Shown here piece by piece: positions 47,235-58,199 of a DNA stretch of 64,000 nt. Every line of letters starts with the position of its first letter. Position 1 is the stretch's first letter. The notes beneath the pieces are model-generated. The model was not told the origin of the DNA and did not search any database. It saw only the letters and a list, made by a program, of their open reading frames with translations. The stretch covers positions 538,501-602,500 of the forward strand of contig JAJGOT010000463.1 in the NCBI GenBank assembly GCA_022457155.1. Direction: 5' to 3'. Position numbers and translations under genes: made by a program. This DNA comes from Cladopsammia gracilis (taxonomy: Eukaryota > Cnidaria > Anthozoa > Scleractinia > Dendrophylliidae).

Positions 47235-48625
47235 TTTTCTTATGGGGCAAACAATGAGGTCATTAGATGATCCGCCTTATTGGTATAGACGTAGCCTGTG
47301 AACAGGCTCCATTTTCAACTCAATAGGTTGTTTTCACGGCGGCCATGTTGGTGGACAGAAACAATAGAAATCGTTTGCATAAAAATAGTTTTATTCCCAA
47401 AGGATGAAAATTTCATTGTTCTGTCCACAAACATGGCCGCCGTGAAAACCATCTATATACATTTAATAAATCCCCCAAAAGGAGCCTATTTACAGGCTAG
47501 TATATAGAAATAGACGTACATGTAAATAATCCGATTCGTTTCTTCCATAAAATAATTTTATGCCAGATCGCCTAAAAAAGGGGAACTATTATGAACACAA
47601 TAGTATAATTTCAATCGGGTGACAGAAAGAACGCTATATTTAATTATTATGATTTGGGTTTTTCCCTAGCTTCAAGTACAGTAAGCTTATATTTTTGGGA
47701 GATTCAGACCCGGGGGGGGGGGGGGTACTTCCTAGTAACGGGCTAATAAGGATGTGCCGCTGGATGGGGTCGCATTTTCACGACTGGATTGACTATAATG
47801 GGATTGCCGGGATTTTTTGCGGTAAGAAAATTCTGGCAAGTATTTTTTTGGGTAGTTTTAGCTTGTAAATATTTTCGGTTAACAGAAGGTTTGTAGGTGA
47901 AGAGTAAGGTCTTCTGCATTTAATAGATGTGTCCATTCATTTGAGGATGACCTAGTTAAAAGGGTTCCGGACTCAAGGTAGATGGCTAAACAGAAAGTGA
48001 CTAAGTTGGGATTGCGAAATTTACCTTTACTCAAAAGTGACTAAGATGGGGTCTATAATTGGCCACAGAATAGACTATAATGGGGTAGGGGCTCTGAGAG
48101 GCCAGCGGCACATACCCAGCAAAAGTTGACCCAAGTACCCCCTCCCCCTCCCCGAGGGATTCAGAGGACCAAGACAAACTCACCATCTTGGTTGTTCTTG
48201 GCATGTTAATATTTGATGTGTAGAGAAATATCTCTGCAGTCTGACCACGGCAGAACATTACATCCGGAAAGGTTTTGGACCCGTAGCTATGATTACAGAG
48301 ATCTTCTCTTTGGATTGAAAACATTTTAGGCATTCCTGGCCGCCATCTTTGTTTACTCAGTAACCGAGCCTAACATATGGACATTTATCCCTGCCCTCCC
48401 CTCGAGGGTATTTTTGTCAATTTTCAATGTTTGATCTTTCATGCAAACGAAAAATTGAAAGTTGATTTTTGATTTCTGATTTGTCAGTCACGATATGGTG
48501 TGTTTTAGATCCATTTGATTGAAAAAGGGTATAGGGAACCAAGACTATTTTTTTATAGATAAATTTTAGATAAATCAGTGTCGATTTTCGATTTTGATTT
48601 GTAAAGAATGAAAATCGAAATAGTA
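47235..48625 (-). repeat. Right arm of the long inverted repeat
   Basis: Inverse of 41735-42510, longer because of a palindromic MITE (47326-47453), a G-run region (47710-47725) and about 400 bp (47700-48120) with GTGACTAAGTTGGG / GTGACTAAGATGGG repeats. The match ends where LINE B ORF2 resumes (48746). Confidence 0.7.
47326..47453. mobile_element. 128-bp palindromic MITE flanked by TA
   Basis: Arms GGTTGTTTTCACGGCGGCCA and its inverse, with TA at each outer edge (47324-47325, 47454-47455). The left arm of the long inverted repeat lacks it (about 42380-42400), giving an empty site and showing that it arrived after the arms were made. Confidence 0.75.
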
Positions 48626-48745
48626 AAACCAATTTTAATTTTTGTTTTGATGGAAAATGACGAAAATTGAAAATAGACTTTTAATTGATCTTTCTTGAAT
48701 TCAATAATCTCAAATAATGATTTTCAGTTTTGATTGTTATAAAAA

Positions 48746-50232
48746 TTGAATGGACGGAAGGCACACGGACCCTACACCTTGATATCTGAACTTAAAGTTA
48801 ATTATGAAAAAACTGAAGCCCTGTGGATTGGCTCCTACAAATGTTCAGAAACTGTTTTTACCTCCTCAAAACCAATATTATTGGCCAAAGATAAAGTATA
48901 TGCATTGGGAGTATGGTTCTCAACATTAAATGAAATTCATTTAAACACAAACTTTTCGGAAAAAATAGACAAACTACGGAATATCCTAAATAGCTGGTCA
49001 GCAAGAAGACTAACTCTCTTGGGAAAAATTACTATCCTAAAATCTCTGGCTATGTCACAAATTGTCTATCTGTTGTCATCTCTACCAACTTCGAAATAAA
49101 TTCTATACTGTACGATTTCCTCTGGGACAGCAAAGGTGACAAAATTAAAAGAACGGAAATGATTAATAATTATGAAAAAGGGGGACTCAAGATGATCGAC
49201 ATACAACGCTTCAACACTTCACTGAAATTAAAATGGGCGCAAAATTATCTAAACACGGAGAACAAATGAAAATGGAAGGCTCTTTTCGACTATTTTTTAG
49301 AAAGACATGGCGTAAATTGCTGTTCCTGAGTGATCTAGAACAACTAAACGCAGTACAACTGACAATGAAAGGAATTGTTGAGCACTGGGCCAATTTCAAC
49401 TTTAGAGAGACTAAATAAGAGTTTGAGTCCGTATATATCTGGCACAATTCACTTATCACGATCGAAAATAAACCTTTTTGCTATAAAACATGGTTTAATG
49501 CTGGTCTGGAGAGAGTTAAAGACCTCCTTAATAAGGACTGCCGTTTTATTAGCTTTGATGATTTTGGAAAGAAATTCAATATTAAAACTAATTATCTTGA
49601 GCATTATAAGGTGGTCTCTACTCTGAAACAGTATAAGAAAGTATGTCCACCCACTCGCGGCAGTGACAGCCCAAAAGATGGAACTAAAATTCTTGAACCT
49701 CATACAAAAATATGCCAAAAAGGGGGTACCAATGCCTCCTTGAAAAAAGGCCACCACACCAATTAAGAGCCAAGGCAAATGATTGATGGAGGAAACAACA
49801 GCGGAGAATATGATAATAAAATGGGAAAATACTTATTCGTTAGCATTTATATGCACTAAGGAAACAAAGTTAAGAGAGTTTCAATTTAAACTTCTTCATA
49901 GACGAATTGCAACCAACGATTTCCTTTACAAAACAGGAGTTAAACAAACTGACTCGTGCACCTTCTGTGGAGAAGCAACCTAAAACCTGATTCACTTATT
50001 CTGGAGCTGTGAATATTCCAGTGCCTTTTTGAAAAATTATGCTGAATGGATTTTGCAAAAGATTTCTAAAGTTGAAAAATTTGACCCTTCCACAGCTCTT
50101 ATTCTTGGCTTAGTTACTGATACAAAAGACTTACTATTGCACCATCTACTGCTTATCGCAAGGCACTATATTTACACCTGCAAAATAAGAGAATCTCGCC
50201 CAAATGTACAGATGTACATACAAAGAATGTAA
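48746..50232 (+). pseudogene. LINE B ORF2, 3' part
   Basis: The frame resumes after the polymerase active site: LKVNYEKTEALWIGSYK, VYALGVWFSTLNEIHLN, SARRLTLLGKITILKSLAMS, QIVYLLSSLPTSK. After several stops it continues as KETKLREFQFKLLHRRIATN and DSCTFCGEAT at the zinc knuckle, ending IARHYIYTCKIRESRPN. The order matches LINE A and C. The RT core, including YADD, is missing between 41726 and 48746, replaced by the inverted-arm block. Confidence 0.75.
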
Positions 50233-50495
50233 AATACAATGAAAATAGAAAGGCAAATCGCAAAAGATATCAGCTCCTTGGATAATTTCAATAAGTGGTC
50301 TCGATTAAAACACGCGCCTCTATAAACTCTATAATTAATATAGGCTCGAAAATTTGGGACATTTGATTGGCTGATGACAGAACTATTCTGATGTAATAGT
50401 GGTATTTCAAAGTATTTCAGCACTAACGCAGTGGTATAACACGGTTCCTATGACTACCAAGTGACGTGTTTCCTTTTTTTTTGACTTTTCAAAAA
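50233..50495. other. Upstream region of the recombinase gene
   Basis: No coding sequence. A CATTTGATTGGCTG CCAAT-type stretch lies at 50361-50374. AAAATGGCGGACA overlaps the start codon of the following gene and fits a YY1 motif. Confidence 0.4.
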
Positions 50496-51843
50496 ATGGC
50501 GGACAGATTTCTGGAAGCTTCGAGTGACGAAATTGAACTGGCTAAAAAAACGAAAAACAAAAATATGACAAAAACCACAAATACATGGGTCAATGTGTGG
50601 GAAACGTGGGCTAAAAGCAAGGGCCAAGAAGACGACATTTTGAAGTATGAAACCCAAGAATTGGACGCGATTCTCGCTGTTTTCTTTGCTGAAGTGCAAA
50701 AAACGATGGCTCTGAATATGAGCCTGACAGCCTACGAGTTATGCTGTTGGCCCTAGATAGACATCTCAGGGAAAACGAGATGAAACATTGCATAGCGAAG
50801 GATCGAGATTTTGTGAAATGCAGACAAATTCTTGAAGGAAAAGCGAGAGGACTTCGCAAACAGGGCTTCGGGAAAAGGCCAAATGCAACAGAAGCGCTCA
50901 CCTTTGAAGACGAAGAACAACTGTGGCAGAAGCGTGTCCTGGGTGACCACAGCCCAAAAGCTCTTCTTTGCACACTGTGGTATCTGCTTACTCTCCATTT
51001 TGGTCTCAGAGGGTGCCACTCTGAACAAAGACGACCAAGGCATCGAGTATCCGGACTTTGAAAGAAGCGAAGAGTGGTCCAGCCAAAATCACTTATGTCC
51101 AGAAATGCACGTATCTCAGACCTTGGGCACTTCATATTACACACAATTATTTGTAATCTCCATATGGCTTCATGTTTGACAGAATTGCTTGTGTTTAGGT
51201 GAGAATTAGGTCTAGAGGACACTTCATGATGTCTATCATAAAGAGCATGAATCTCATTAGCGTGCATTTCTGGACATACCTCGCCGAAATGAAGCCGAAA
51301 TGCAGGAGGTCCCCGTTGCCCAGTCAAATTCTTTAAAGCATTTGTTGCCCATAGACCAAAAGAAATTCGAAAAAGCGGCCCGTTTTATCTCGCCATCATT
51401 GAAAATCCAAGGTCTGATGTATGGTACAAACAGCAACGGATGTGCACAAACAAGATAAATTCCTTCTTGAAGAACATGGCCTCAGATGGAGAGCTAGACG
51501 TGGAGGACAGAAAGCTTACCAACCACGCAGCACGGAAGACACTGGTGAAGAAGTTGAAAGCGTCAATCAACCAAGATCTGCAATCATCGGTGTCACTGGC
51601 CACACAAGTGAGCACTCACTTGCTGACTACGAGCAAGGTGATGAAGCAGAGCAGCGACAAATTTCGTCAATCGTAAGCGACCCAGTGGCTCAAGCTTCCC
51701 GTCAGGTTTTTTGCAATTTGTCTGTACAGCAAAATCCAGCTTCCCAGACGATGACGGTGAACAACTTTCACAATTGCCAGGTGACAATAAAGTACAGCGC
51801 CGGAGCCGATGCCACCATTGGAATTGTACAGAAAAACAGTTAA
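50496..51843 (+). pseudogene. DUF3504/Crypton-like tyrosine recombinase gene
   Basis: ATG 50496 opens with MADRFLEASSDEIELAKKTK and ANTWVNVWETWAKSKG-like sequence (TTNTWVNVWETWAKSKGQED). After a frameshift near 50700 it continues as SLRVMLLALDRHL-type residues, ILEGKARGLRKQGFGKRPNA, FEDEEQLWQKRVLGDHSPK and LWYLLTLHFGLRG. A 181-bp MITE then interrupts it. The C-terminal half has KSGPFYLAIIENP, the H-x-x-R motif (TNHAARKT), and in the overlapping frame TGHTSEHSLADYEQGDE with the late His and the nucleophile Tyr. It ends with NNFHNCQVTIKYSAGA, typical of the family. DUF3504 is the recombinase core found in ZMYM, QRICH1 and KCTD1-like proteins and Crypton elements. Frameshifts near 50700 and 51560 and the MITE make this copy inactive. 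Confidence 0.75.
51096..51276. mobile_element. 181-bp MITE, TGTCCAG family, copy 2
   Basis: Inverted ends TGTCCAGAAATGCACG and CGTGCATTTCTGGACA are flanked by TA (51094-51095, 51277-51278). It interrupts the recombinase gene. It shares ends with the 308-bp copy at 20257-20564. Confidence 0.75.
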
Positions 51844-52542
51844 ATACGAAGTGAAATAAGCTCTAGTTTCAGCCCTTCCAATGATTCTCCGTTTTGACAC
51901 GCCAATTCACATGTATTACGGTTCATTTTTGGCAGTAGGAAGGCTGTAAAAACTTTTAGAGACGACATTTAACTTCTTTCCCTTGGCAAACTAAAGTTAG
52001 CTCTGTTTTTGACAAGAACAGTGCGCAACCGTGAAGCGCTGTCATTCATTCAATGTGAAATGTTCCCACTATGGCGCGGTGTCATTTGACCATAACAAAA
52101 TAAAAGACACTTTTGAAAAAAATTTCTAAGCTTTTTTTATAAACAAATAATTGGATGAGTTGTACGTGATATTTTGGTAATAATACCGCAAGTAAGATTT
52201 CAAAATTGTCCAAAATATCACGAGCCATATCACTACAACTAATCCTATTACCTATACTAAACTCATAAAAAAAAATCAGTGCTCGAAACTAACTTTTTGA
52301 AATGGTTTTCCTGGTGACAAGTAGTTTGAAATTTCACTAGTCCTGGAAAAAATTTAACTAGTCCCATACATTGTTTTAAATAGAAAGAATACAGTTAGTA
52401 CGTCATGTATCTACTAGAGAAAATGATGGACCTGGTATTTCTCAGTACATAATGTCTATCTACAATAATGTAAATAGCTTTTGAAATAAAGGATAACTAG
52501 AAACTCAACATTGTCAGCGACTGTGTCACAGACCCTTAAACT
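51844..52542. other. Spacer between the recombinase gene and the hAT-derived gene end
   Basis: Downstream region of both flanking, converging genes. There is an AATAAAAG at about 52100 for the plus gene. On the minus strand a CTTTATTTC-type signal region at 52482-52490 reads as GAAATAAAG, plausible for the hAT-derived gene. No other feature is seen. Confidence 0.4.
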
Positions 52543-52881
52543 TTAATCCAAATAGTTGGGTCGGCGAACCCTCTGTGATTCTTGCACCCAATAAGTAATG
52601 GCTTTTTTTTATTTATTTATTTACAGGTTTACAACGAAGTGTCAATTACATACTTTTCATACAATAAAGAAACTACTTACACTAGTTACTTTACAATAAT
52701 ACAAGAAAGAAAAAAAAAAGTACACTAACAGCTCAAAATAACTTAACAGAAGCGCTCCTGGGTGGAAAGCCTTGGGCCAAAAAATTTATATTAAAAATAT
52801 TGAAATTGAGAAAATATGTCGTTGTTTTTTTTTTCTTTGGGGGGTGGGGGGGGGGGGGCTCGGTTCATCCGTTTTAGTTCA

Positions 52882-55800
52882 TTAAAAGGGCGCAAACAGC
52901 TCCCATTTTTTTGAATTGGTTGTTTGGGTGTTCTCAATTTTATAGATATGCTTAAGATAACCAAGGAAGTCATTCAGTTTTGGAGTACAGTCTTTAAGTC
53001 TACAAACCCAAATAAAATATTTGGCAGTTAGAAGGCAAAAATTGATTTGGAGGTTATTCTTAGATTTATCTGGCCTCAGACCCAGCGCGATATCTACTTG
53101 GAAACATTCATTAGTAATTTGACAAGACTGCAGCCACGCAAAAACACTGTTCCAAAAACCTTGAATCTTCTCGCATTTCCAAAAGAGGTGCAACAAGTTT
53201 TCTGCTTCGGATTGGCAGAAAGTGCATTTTTCATTGTCGACAACACCTATTGTTTTAAGGAAACTATTGGTTGACAAGCGTCGATGTAAAAATTTAAAAT
53301 TAAAGGTTACAAGTTTTGAGCTCTTTGTGCATTGTAAGGACAATTGGTAAGCTGCTCTCCAGTTGATCGTTTGATTTGGAGGAAGGTTAATGTCATTGTG
53401 CCATTTTTCTTGTGACGAGTGAGGTTGCTCACATTTGAATGATATTAACTTCTTGTATACAAGTCTAGATGGCTTTGCGCACTCAATAAATTTCGTAAAC
53501 AGACATTCGTGTTTATGTTGATTCCCCTTATTATGAAGGCGATTGATTGCAGTTACTATTCCAAAGTAAGTAAGAGGTCGTACTTGCAGATTATACTTGT
53601 TTTGGAAGTCAATCCAGGTAAGTAGATGCGAAGAGCTATCCATTAGATGCTTAACCTTTGTTACCCCTTTAGCATACCAATCTTTATAGAAAACAGGTCT
53701 ATTTTCAATTCGTATCAGTGAATTATACCACAAAGACGACGACAAAAGGTGATCATCCGATGTTATCGTACCCTCAAAAAAAGCCTCGCTCCAGATTTCA
53801 AGGATTTCCTTAACAAAGGGGCAAGATATATTGGTTAAGCTTATGGCGTCCTTTTTATGCAAATTACCCCTTAGTATTACATCTCCTCCATATTGGTGAA
53901 GATCCAAATCAAAGAAGATTTTCCAGTTGCCGCGGTTTTCAATATCCAGGTACTTTTGGATCCAAGTGGCTTTTAACGATTTGTTGAAAGAAAAAATATC
54001 AATCATTTTGATTCCTCCTTCTGAGTTATCGTTTATCACAACATTTCGCTTTATTCTATCGCCCTTGCCACTCCAAAGAAAGTCATAAAACATCAAGTTT
54101 ATTTCTTTCACAACACTATGGTTTGTTTTTAGAGGAGAAAGAATGTATACTAGTTGCGACGCTACAAGGCTTTTCAACACCGTGACTTTCCCCAAAAGGC
54201 TGAGTCTTCGAAATTTCCAGCAGCGTAAGATCGCCCTTACTTTTTCTAACTTTTCATTGTAGTTTTGGGACACTGTTATTATTGGATTTGTTGACAACCA
54301 CACCCCAAGAGTCTTGACCTTTTCTTTTGGCCATTTAAAATTCCATTCAGGGCAGAGCCTAAGCACTGAATCGTTTTTGAACCGATCCATAAAGCCTCCG
54401 TTTTTCTACTATTGAGTCTGAAGCCAGAAATCTTGCCAAAGCTATCCAACAACTTTAAGGACTCTTTCAGTGATTTTTCGGAACCGTCTAAGACTAGTGT
54501 TGTGTCATCTGCATATTGACTCAATTTAATTTCAGTACCATTTACAACTATACCCCTAATTTCCTTGCTTTTGCGAAAGGCTTCAGCCATTATCTCTGCT
54601 GCAAGAATAAATAAATAGGGCAACAGAGGGCAGCCCTGTCTCACTCCCCTGCTGAGTTCAAAAAAATTGCTCGTCCATCCATTGTTAAGGATGCAACTTT
54701 CAATATTGCAATATAAGACATTTATCCATTTGATCAAAGATGGGCCAAAACCAAAACGCTGAAGGGCTTCGCATATAAAAGACCATTCCAGAGTGTCGAA
54801 GGCTTTCTCAAAATCAAGAAAAAGGAGAAGCCCCGGAATTTCCTTTGCGGCTGCATAGTTAATAACACTGTCTATTAAACGAATATTCTCTCCTATGAAT
54901 CTGTCCTTGATGAAGCCTCTTTGGTCGTTTGAAATAAGCTTAGGGAGCGTTGTCTTAACTCGGCTTGCTATAGCTTTAGTTGCGATCTTGTAGTCACAAT
55001 TTAAAAGCGTCAGTGGTCGCCAATTATTTATTAAATTAAGTTCCGAGTCTTTTTTTGGTATCAACTTGATAATTCCTCGTCTTTGTGAGATTGAAAGTCT
55101 TCCTAATTCGTAAGAATAGTTTAAGGAATTAACCAAAGTTTAAACTTTATAAAATTCACAGGGCAATCCATCTGTTCCGGGCGTTTTGTCAGAAGGCATG
55201 CTTTTAAGAGCTCCCAAACATTCCTCTTTGCTGAGTAGCCCCTCGCAGAAAAATCGTTCTTGGTCATTTAGAAACTTTTCATTTTGTTGCGGCGGAAATG
55301 TAAAATCCATTATGACCTTGTGTTCCGTTTTGGAGGTATACAGCTTCTTATAGAAAGTTTCGCATTGGTTTAAAATCTCTTTATCTGTACAAACGAAATC
55401 TTTGTCATTAATTTTGAGCTGAGCTATTGTTGCTTGTTTACAGTGTCTCTTTTCCAGATTAAGAAAGTATTTGGTGTTTTTCTCACCTTCATTATACCAT
55501 CGAGATTTTGATCGCAAGATCGCGCCTTTTGTCTGGTATTTAGTTATTCTCTCTAAATTGCGTTTCATTGTTTCTAGTTCCGCCCATATGTTTTGTTTCT
55601 GTTGGTCGTCATGTGAAACATTAGATAATCGCTTTTCTAAAGTTGCAATCGCCTGTTCAATTTCATCCTGTTCTTTTGCCATTTCCTTCTTCTTGCTCCA
55701 AACTTAATAGATCTCTCTCTAACTTTCATTTTCACCATTTCCCATAGCAAGCTAGGATCAACAGTATCATCATTTGCATACTCGTCCCTAGTTTCATGTG

Positions 55801-56596
55801 TTGTTAATTTGATTTGATTTACGTATTCTTTATCATTTAAGAAGGAAGTGTTAAGTTTCCAGAACCCTCAGCCTCTGGTGTTGGAATGCAAGGAAAACTG
55901 TAATGATATCATAGAGTGATCCGTTTTATATCCTGGTATAATGTCGACTTCATTAGTGCTACAGAAAGTGTTCTGATTAACGAGAAAAAAATCAAGCCTG
56001 CTATGAATTTCAGGTTTCCTTTGTCGCCATGTGAATTTGGAGAGATCGGGGTTTAGCACTCTCCATGCATCAATCAAGTCTAGATCTTCACAGAAGGCGT
56101 TAATGACCTCGAGCGATTTTTGATGTGTTCTGGCAAGGCCGCCCTTTTTGTCTTTTTTAACGTCAAATACTAGGTTAAAATCGCCACCGATTATTATCTC
56201 TTCGCATTTAAAATCTAGCAAACGCTCAAAGAAACTAGTGAAAAAACTAGCATCGTCTTCGTTTGGAGCATACAAATTTGCCAAGGTCAAATATTTTCCA
56301 TTTGTTATTAAATCACATTTTATAAAGCGTCCCGCGGGATCGGTAAAAATTTTCAAAATTTGAAAGCTGAAATTATTGTTGAAAAGCATTGCAACACCTG
56401 CCTTGTTGCTGGAGCAACAGCTAAATAAGGCTTGATAGCCCCATTCAGCCCGCCAATCATGCATATTTTGTTCGGTACAGTGGGCTTCTTGAACAAAATT
56501 ACAGACATGTTTTTAGCTCGTAGCCAGTTAAAAACTTCTCGTCGCTTTAACCGGTCCCCTAAACCCCGCACATTAATAGATGCTATTTTTAGATCC
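52882..56596 (-). pseudogene. LINE C ORF2: endonuclease and reverse transcriptase
   Basis: Start MDLKIASINVRGLGD at 56596. Endonuclease landmarks: ANLYAPNEDDASFF, GGDFNLVFDV, DAWRVLNPDL, FTWRQRK, RLDFFLV and an intact KTDHSMI. After a frame break (about 55860-55690) come the linker and polymerase: TPGTDGLPCEFYKV, a stop at 55140, KKDSELNLINNWRPLTLLNC, LLFLDFEKAFDTLEW, RGVRQGCPLLP and the active-site QYADDTTLVL. A further frame change at about 54300-54400 precedes KVKTLGVWLSTNP and the zinc knuckle CTFCQSEAENLLHLFWKC. The order and length match LINE A. Three lesions make it inactive. Confidence 0.85.
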
Positions 56597-57565
56597 ATTG
56601 CTAGTTACTATGTGAAATTGATAAGATTGGCCACTTTCGCCCAAGAACGCTTTCTGAAAATTCAAAGAGGTGCAAACTAAATAAAAAAGAAACAACGAAC
56701 AACAATAATAATAACAAAGCGTACAAAGAAAAACCAAGGAATACGAAAAAGTTACATAAAGTTACACTTCTTAAAAACGAAAATGAGACTTTGTGAGGCA
56801 AATAGTGCGGTGATGCCATTTCGATTAAGCCTGTGTGTGGAAAAATATTTACCAGACTGTTTCTAAAGTCCGCCATAAGTGAAGATTAAAGTGAAGTGGC
56901 CTTTTGTTCATTGCGTATCATCTCTTAAAGATAAATACTAGAGAGATTAAGGTTACAGTGTACCTTCAGATCGAAAATTTATTGAAAAATTCTTTTTGGC
57001 GTTAAAATAAAGTTTACAGAATGAACTTTCATCCAAAAAAAAAGTATCGAAAAATAGCGAAAATTGACGGAGAAATGACGGTGTAACTTTTGTGGGCGGA
57101 GTTTGTTTATTAAGCGATATGGTTTTTTAAGCGCCGTTTTCTCAAAGTTAATTTTTCGCTTGTTGGGTACACTTTAAAGAGCTACAACTCAAAGGGAATT
57201 TGTTCGATTTCCCTGAAATTTGGACAGAAGCTAGGCTAACATATAATCAACAAAAACGTGTCGGCAAATTTTTTAATTCCGAAAACTTTTTCGTCAAGAG
57301 GCATTTCCGTGCGATCATTCCAATTTTTTTTCTCCCCTTTTCGAAAATATTCTGTAACTTTTCACTGCAATTGAATATGGAAAATCGCCGACACGTTTTT
57401 TTAGCGCTTCGTGTACGGAAACCCGAGAACAAATCAAATTAGCAAAATATAATAATCGCTTTGAGTTATAGCGTTTTAAAGCTGATTCGGACGTTCGAAT
57501 TTAGAGGTCGTAAAAAATTCGACAATTCATTTTATTACCAAATGGTTTCCATATTTAGATAGCCA

Positions 57566-57747
57566 CAATCCCCGTCATATTTAGTTGGGACAAGTCACGC
57601 ATAACACATATTTACCCTAACATTCGCCGTCCTTCCCTCCAATGTTGAATTTTGCGGCTTTGTGGTCATTAAATGGCAAACCAACATTGAGGAGGGAGAG
57701 AGAAGGCACGGAGACGCAATGTGTCCCAACAAATGTGACGAGGATTG
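57566..57747 (+). repeat. 182-bp direct repeat, left copy (TIR-bearing)
   Basis: Ends are inverted: CAATCCCCGTCATATTTAG at the left against CAATCCTCGTCACATTT for the right end read in reverse, both running into GTTGGGACA. Flanks are CA (outer) and TA (inner, 57748-57749). It looks like a small MITE of the same family as the cassette ends. Confidence 0.85.
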
Positions 57748-58199
57748 TATTTTATCGGAATTTAAAGTATGTGCCCTCAAAGTGAAAAGTGGCGGTAAAG
57801 TGTATTGAATCGGTGGGAAGAACTGCGTTGATGATTTCTTCGCGGAGGAAGGGTTAGACGGAAAATTGTTATCGAAGGAATATAACGTAACGAAAATGAT
57901 TTTTTCTGTATATTCATAGGATTTTTAAAGTCACGTTAATTCATACGTAAAGTGCTGTGCAATTTGGTTGATACCGGAACTTAAACGGAACACTGAGATA
58001 AAAAGGAATTGAGAATTTTATTGGCAATCTAACGGGGGGCTCGTATGTTTGACAATTTTGTAATCGAATTAGGAGTTACAAATGTGATTTTCGAAGGATG
58101 GTAGCTGTGACATGTGCAGGGCTGTTAATGTATTAAACAAACAACTCTGAGTAGTAAACATGTAACAGGTTCAAAATTGAACAAGACTGAGATATCATA
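57748..58199 (+). promoter_or_regulatory. Upstream region of the Rep gene
   Basis: 452 bp without a gene. I looked for a rolling-circle origin (a stem-loop with NANTATTAC-type loop) and found none. An AT-rich TTTTTCTGTATATTCATAGG lies at 57901-57920. The promoter is presumed, not seen. Confidence 0.35.

Noticed and set aside
47700..47730. G-run as a regulatory quadruplex
   Set aside because: A plain homopolymer next to repeats in a decayed arm; no gene nearby to regulate.
50611..51327. 238-residue minus-strand ORF
   Set aside because: It is antisense to the tyrosine-recombinase gene and the MITE inside it; no domain is visible.
57534..57545. TTTTATTACC near the Rep cassette as a rolling-circle origin
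   Set aside because: It lies in the surrounding MITE, outside the cassette, with no convincing stem. No NANTATTAC-type loop was found inside the cassette.
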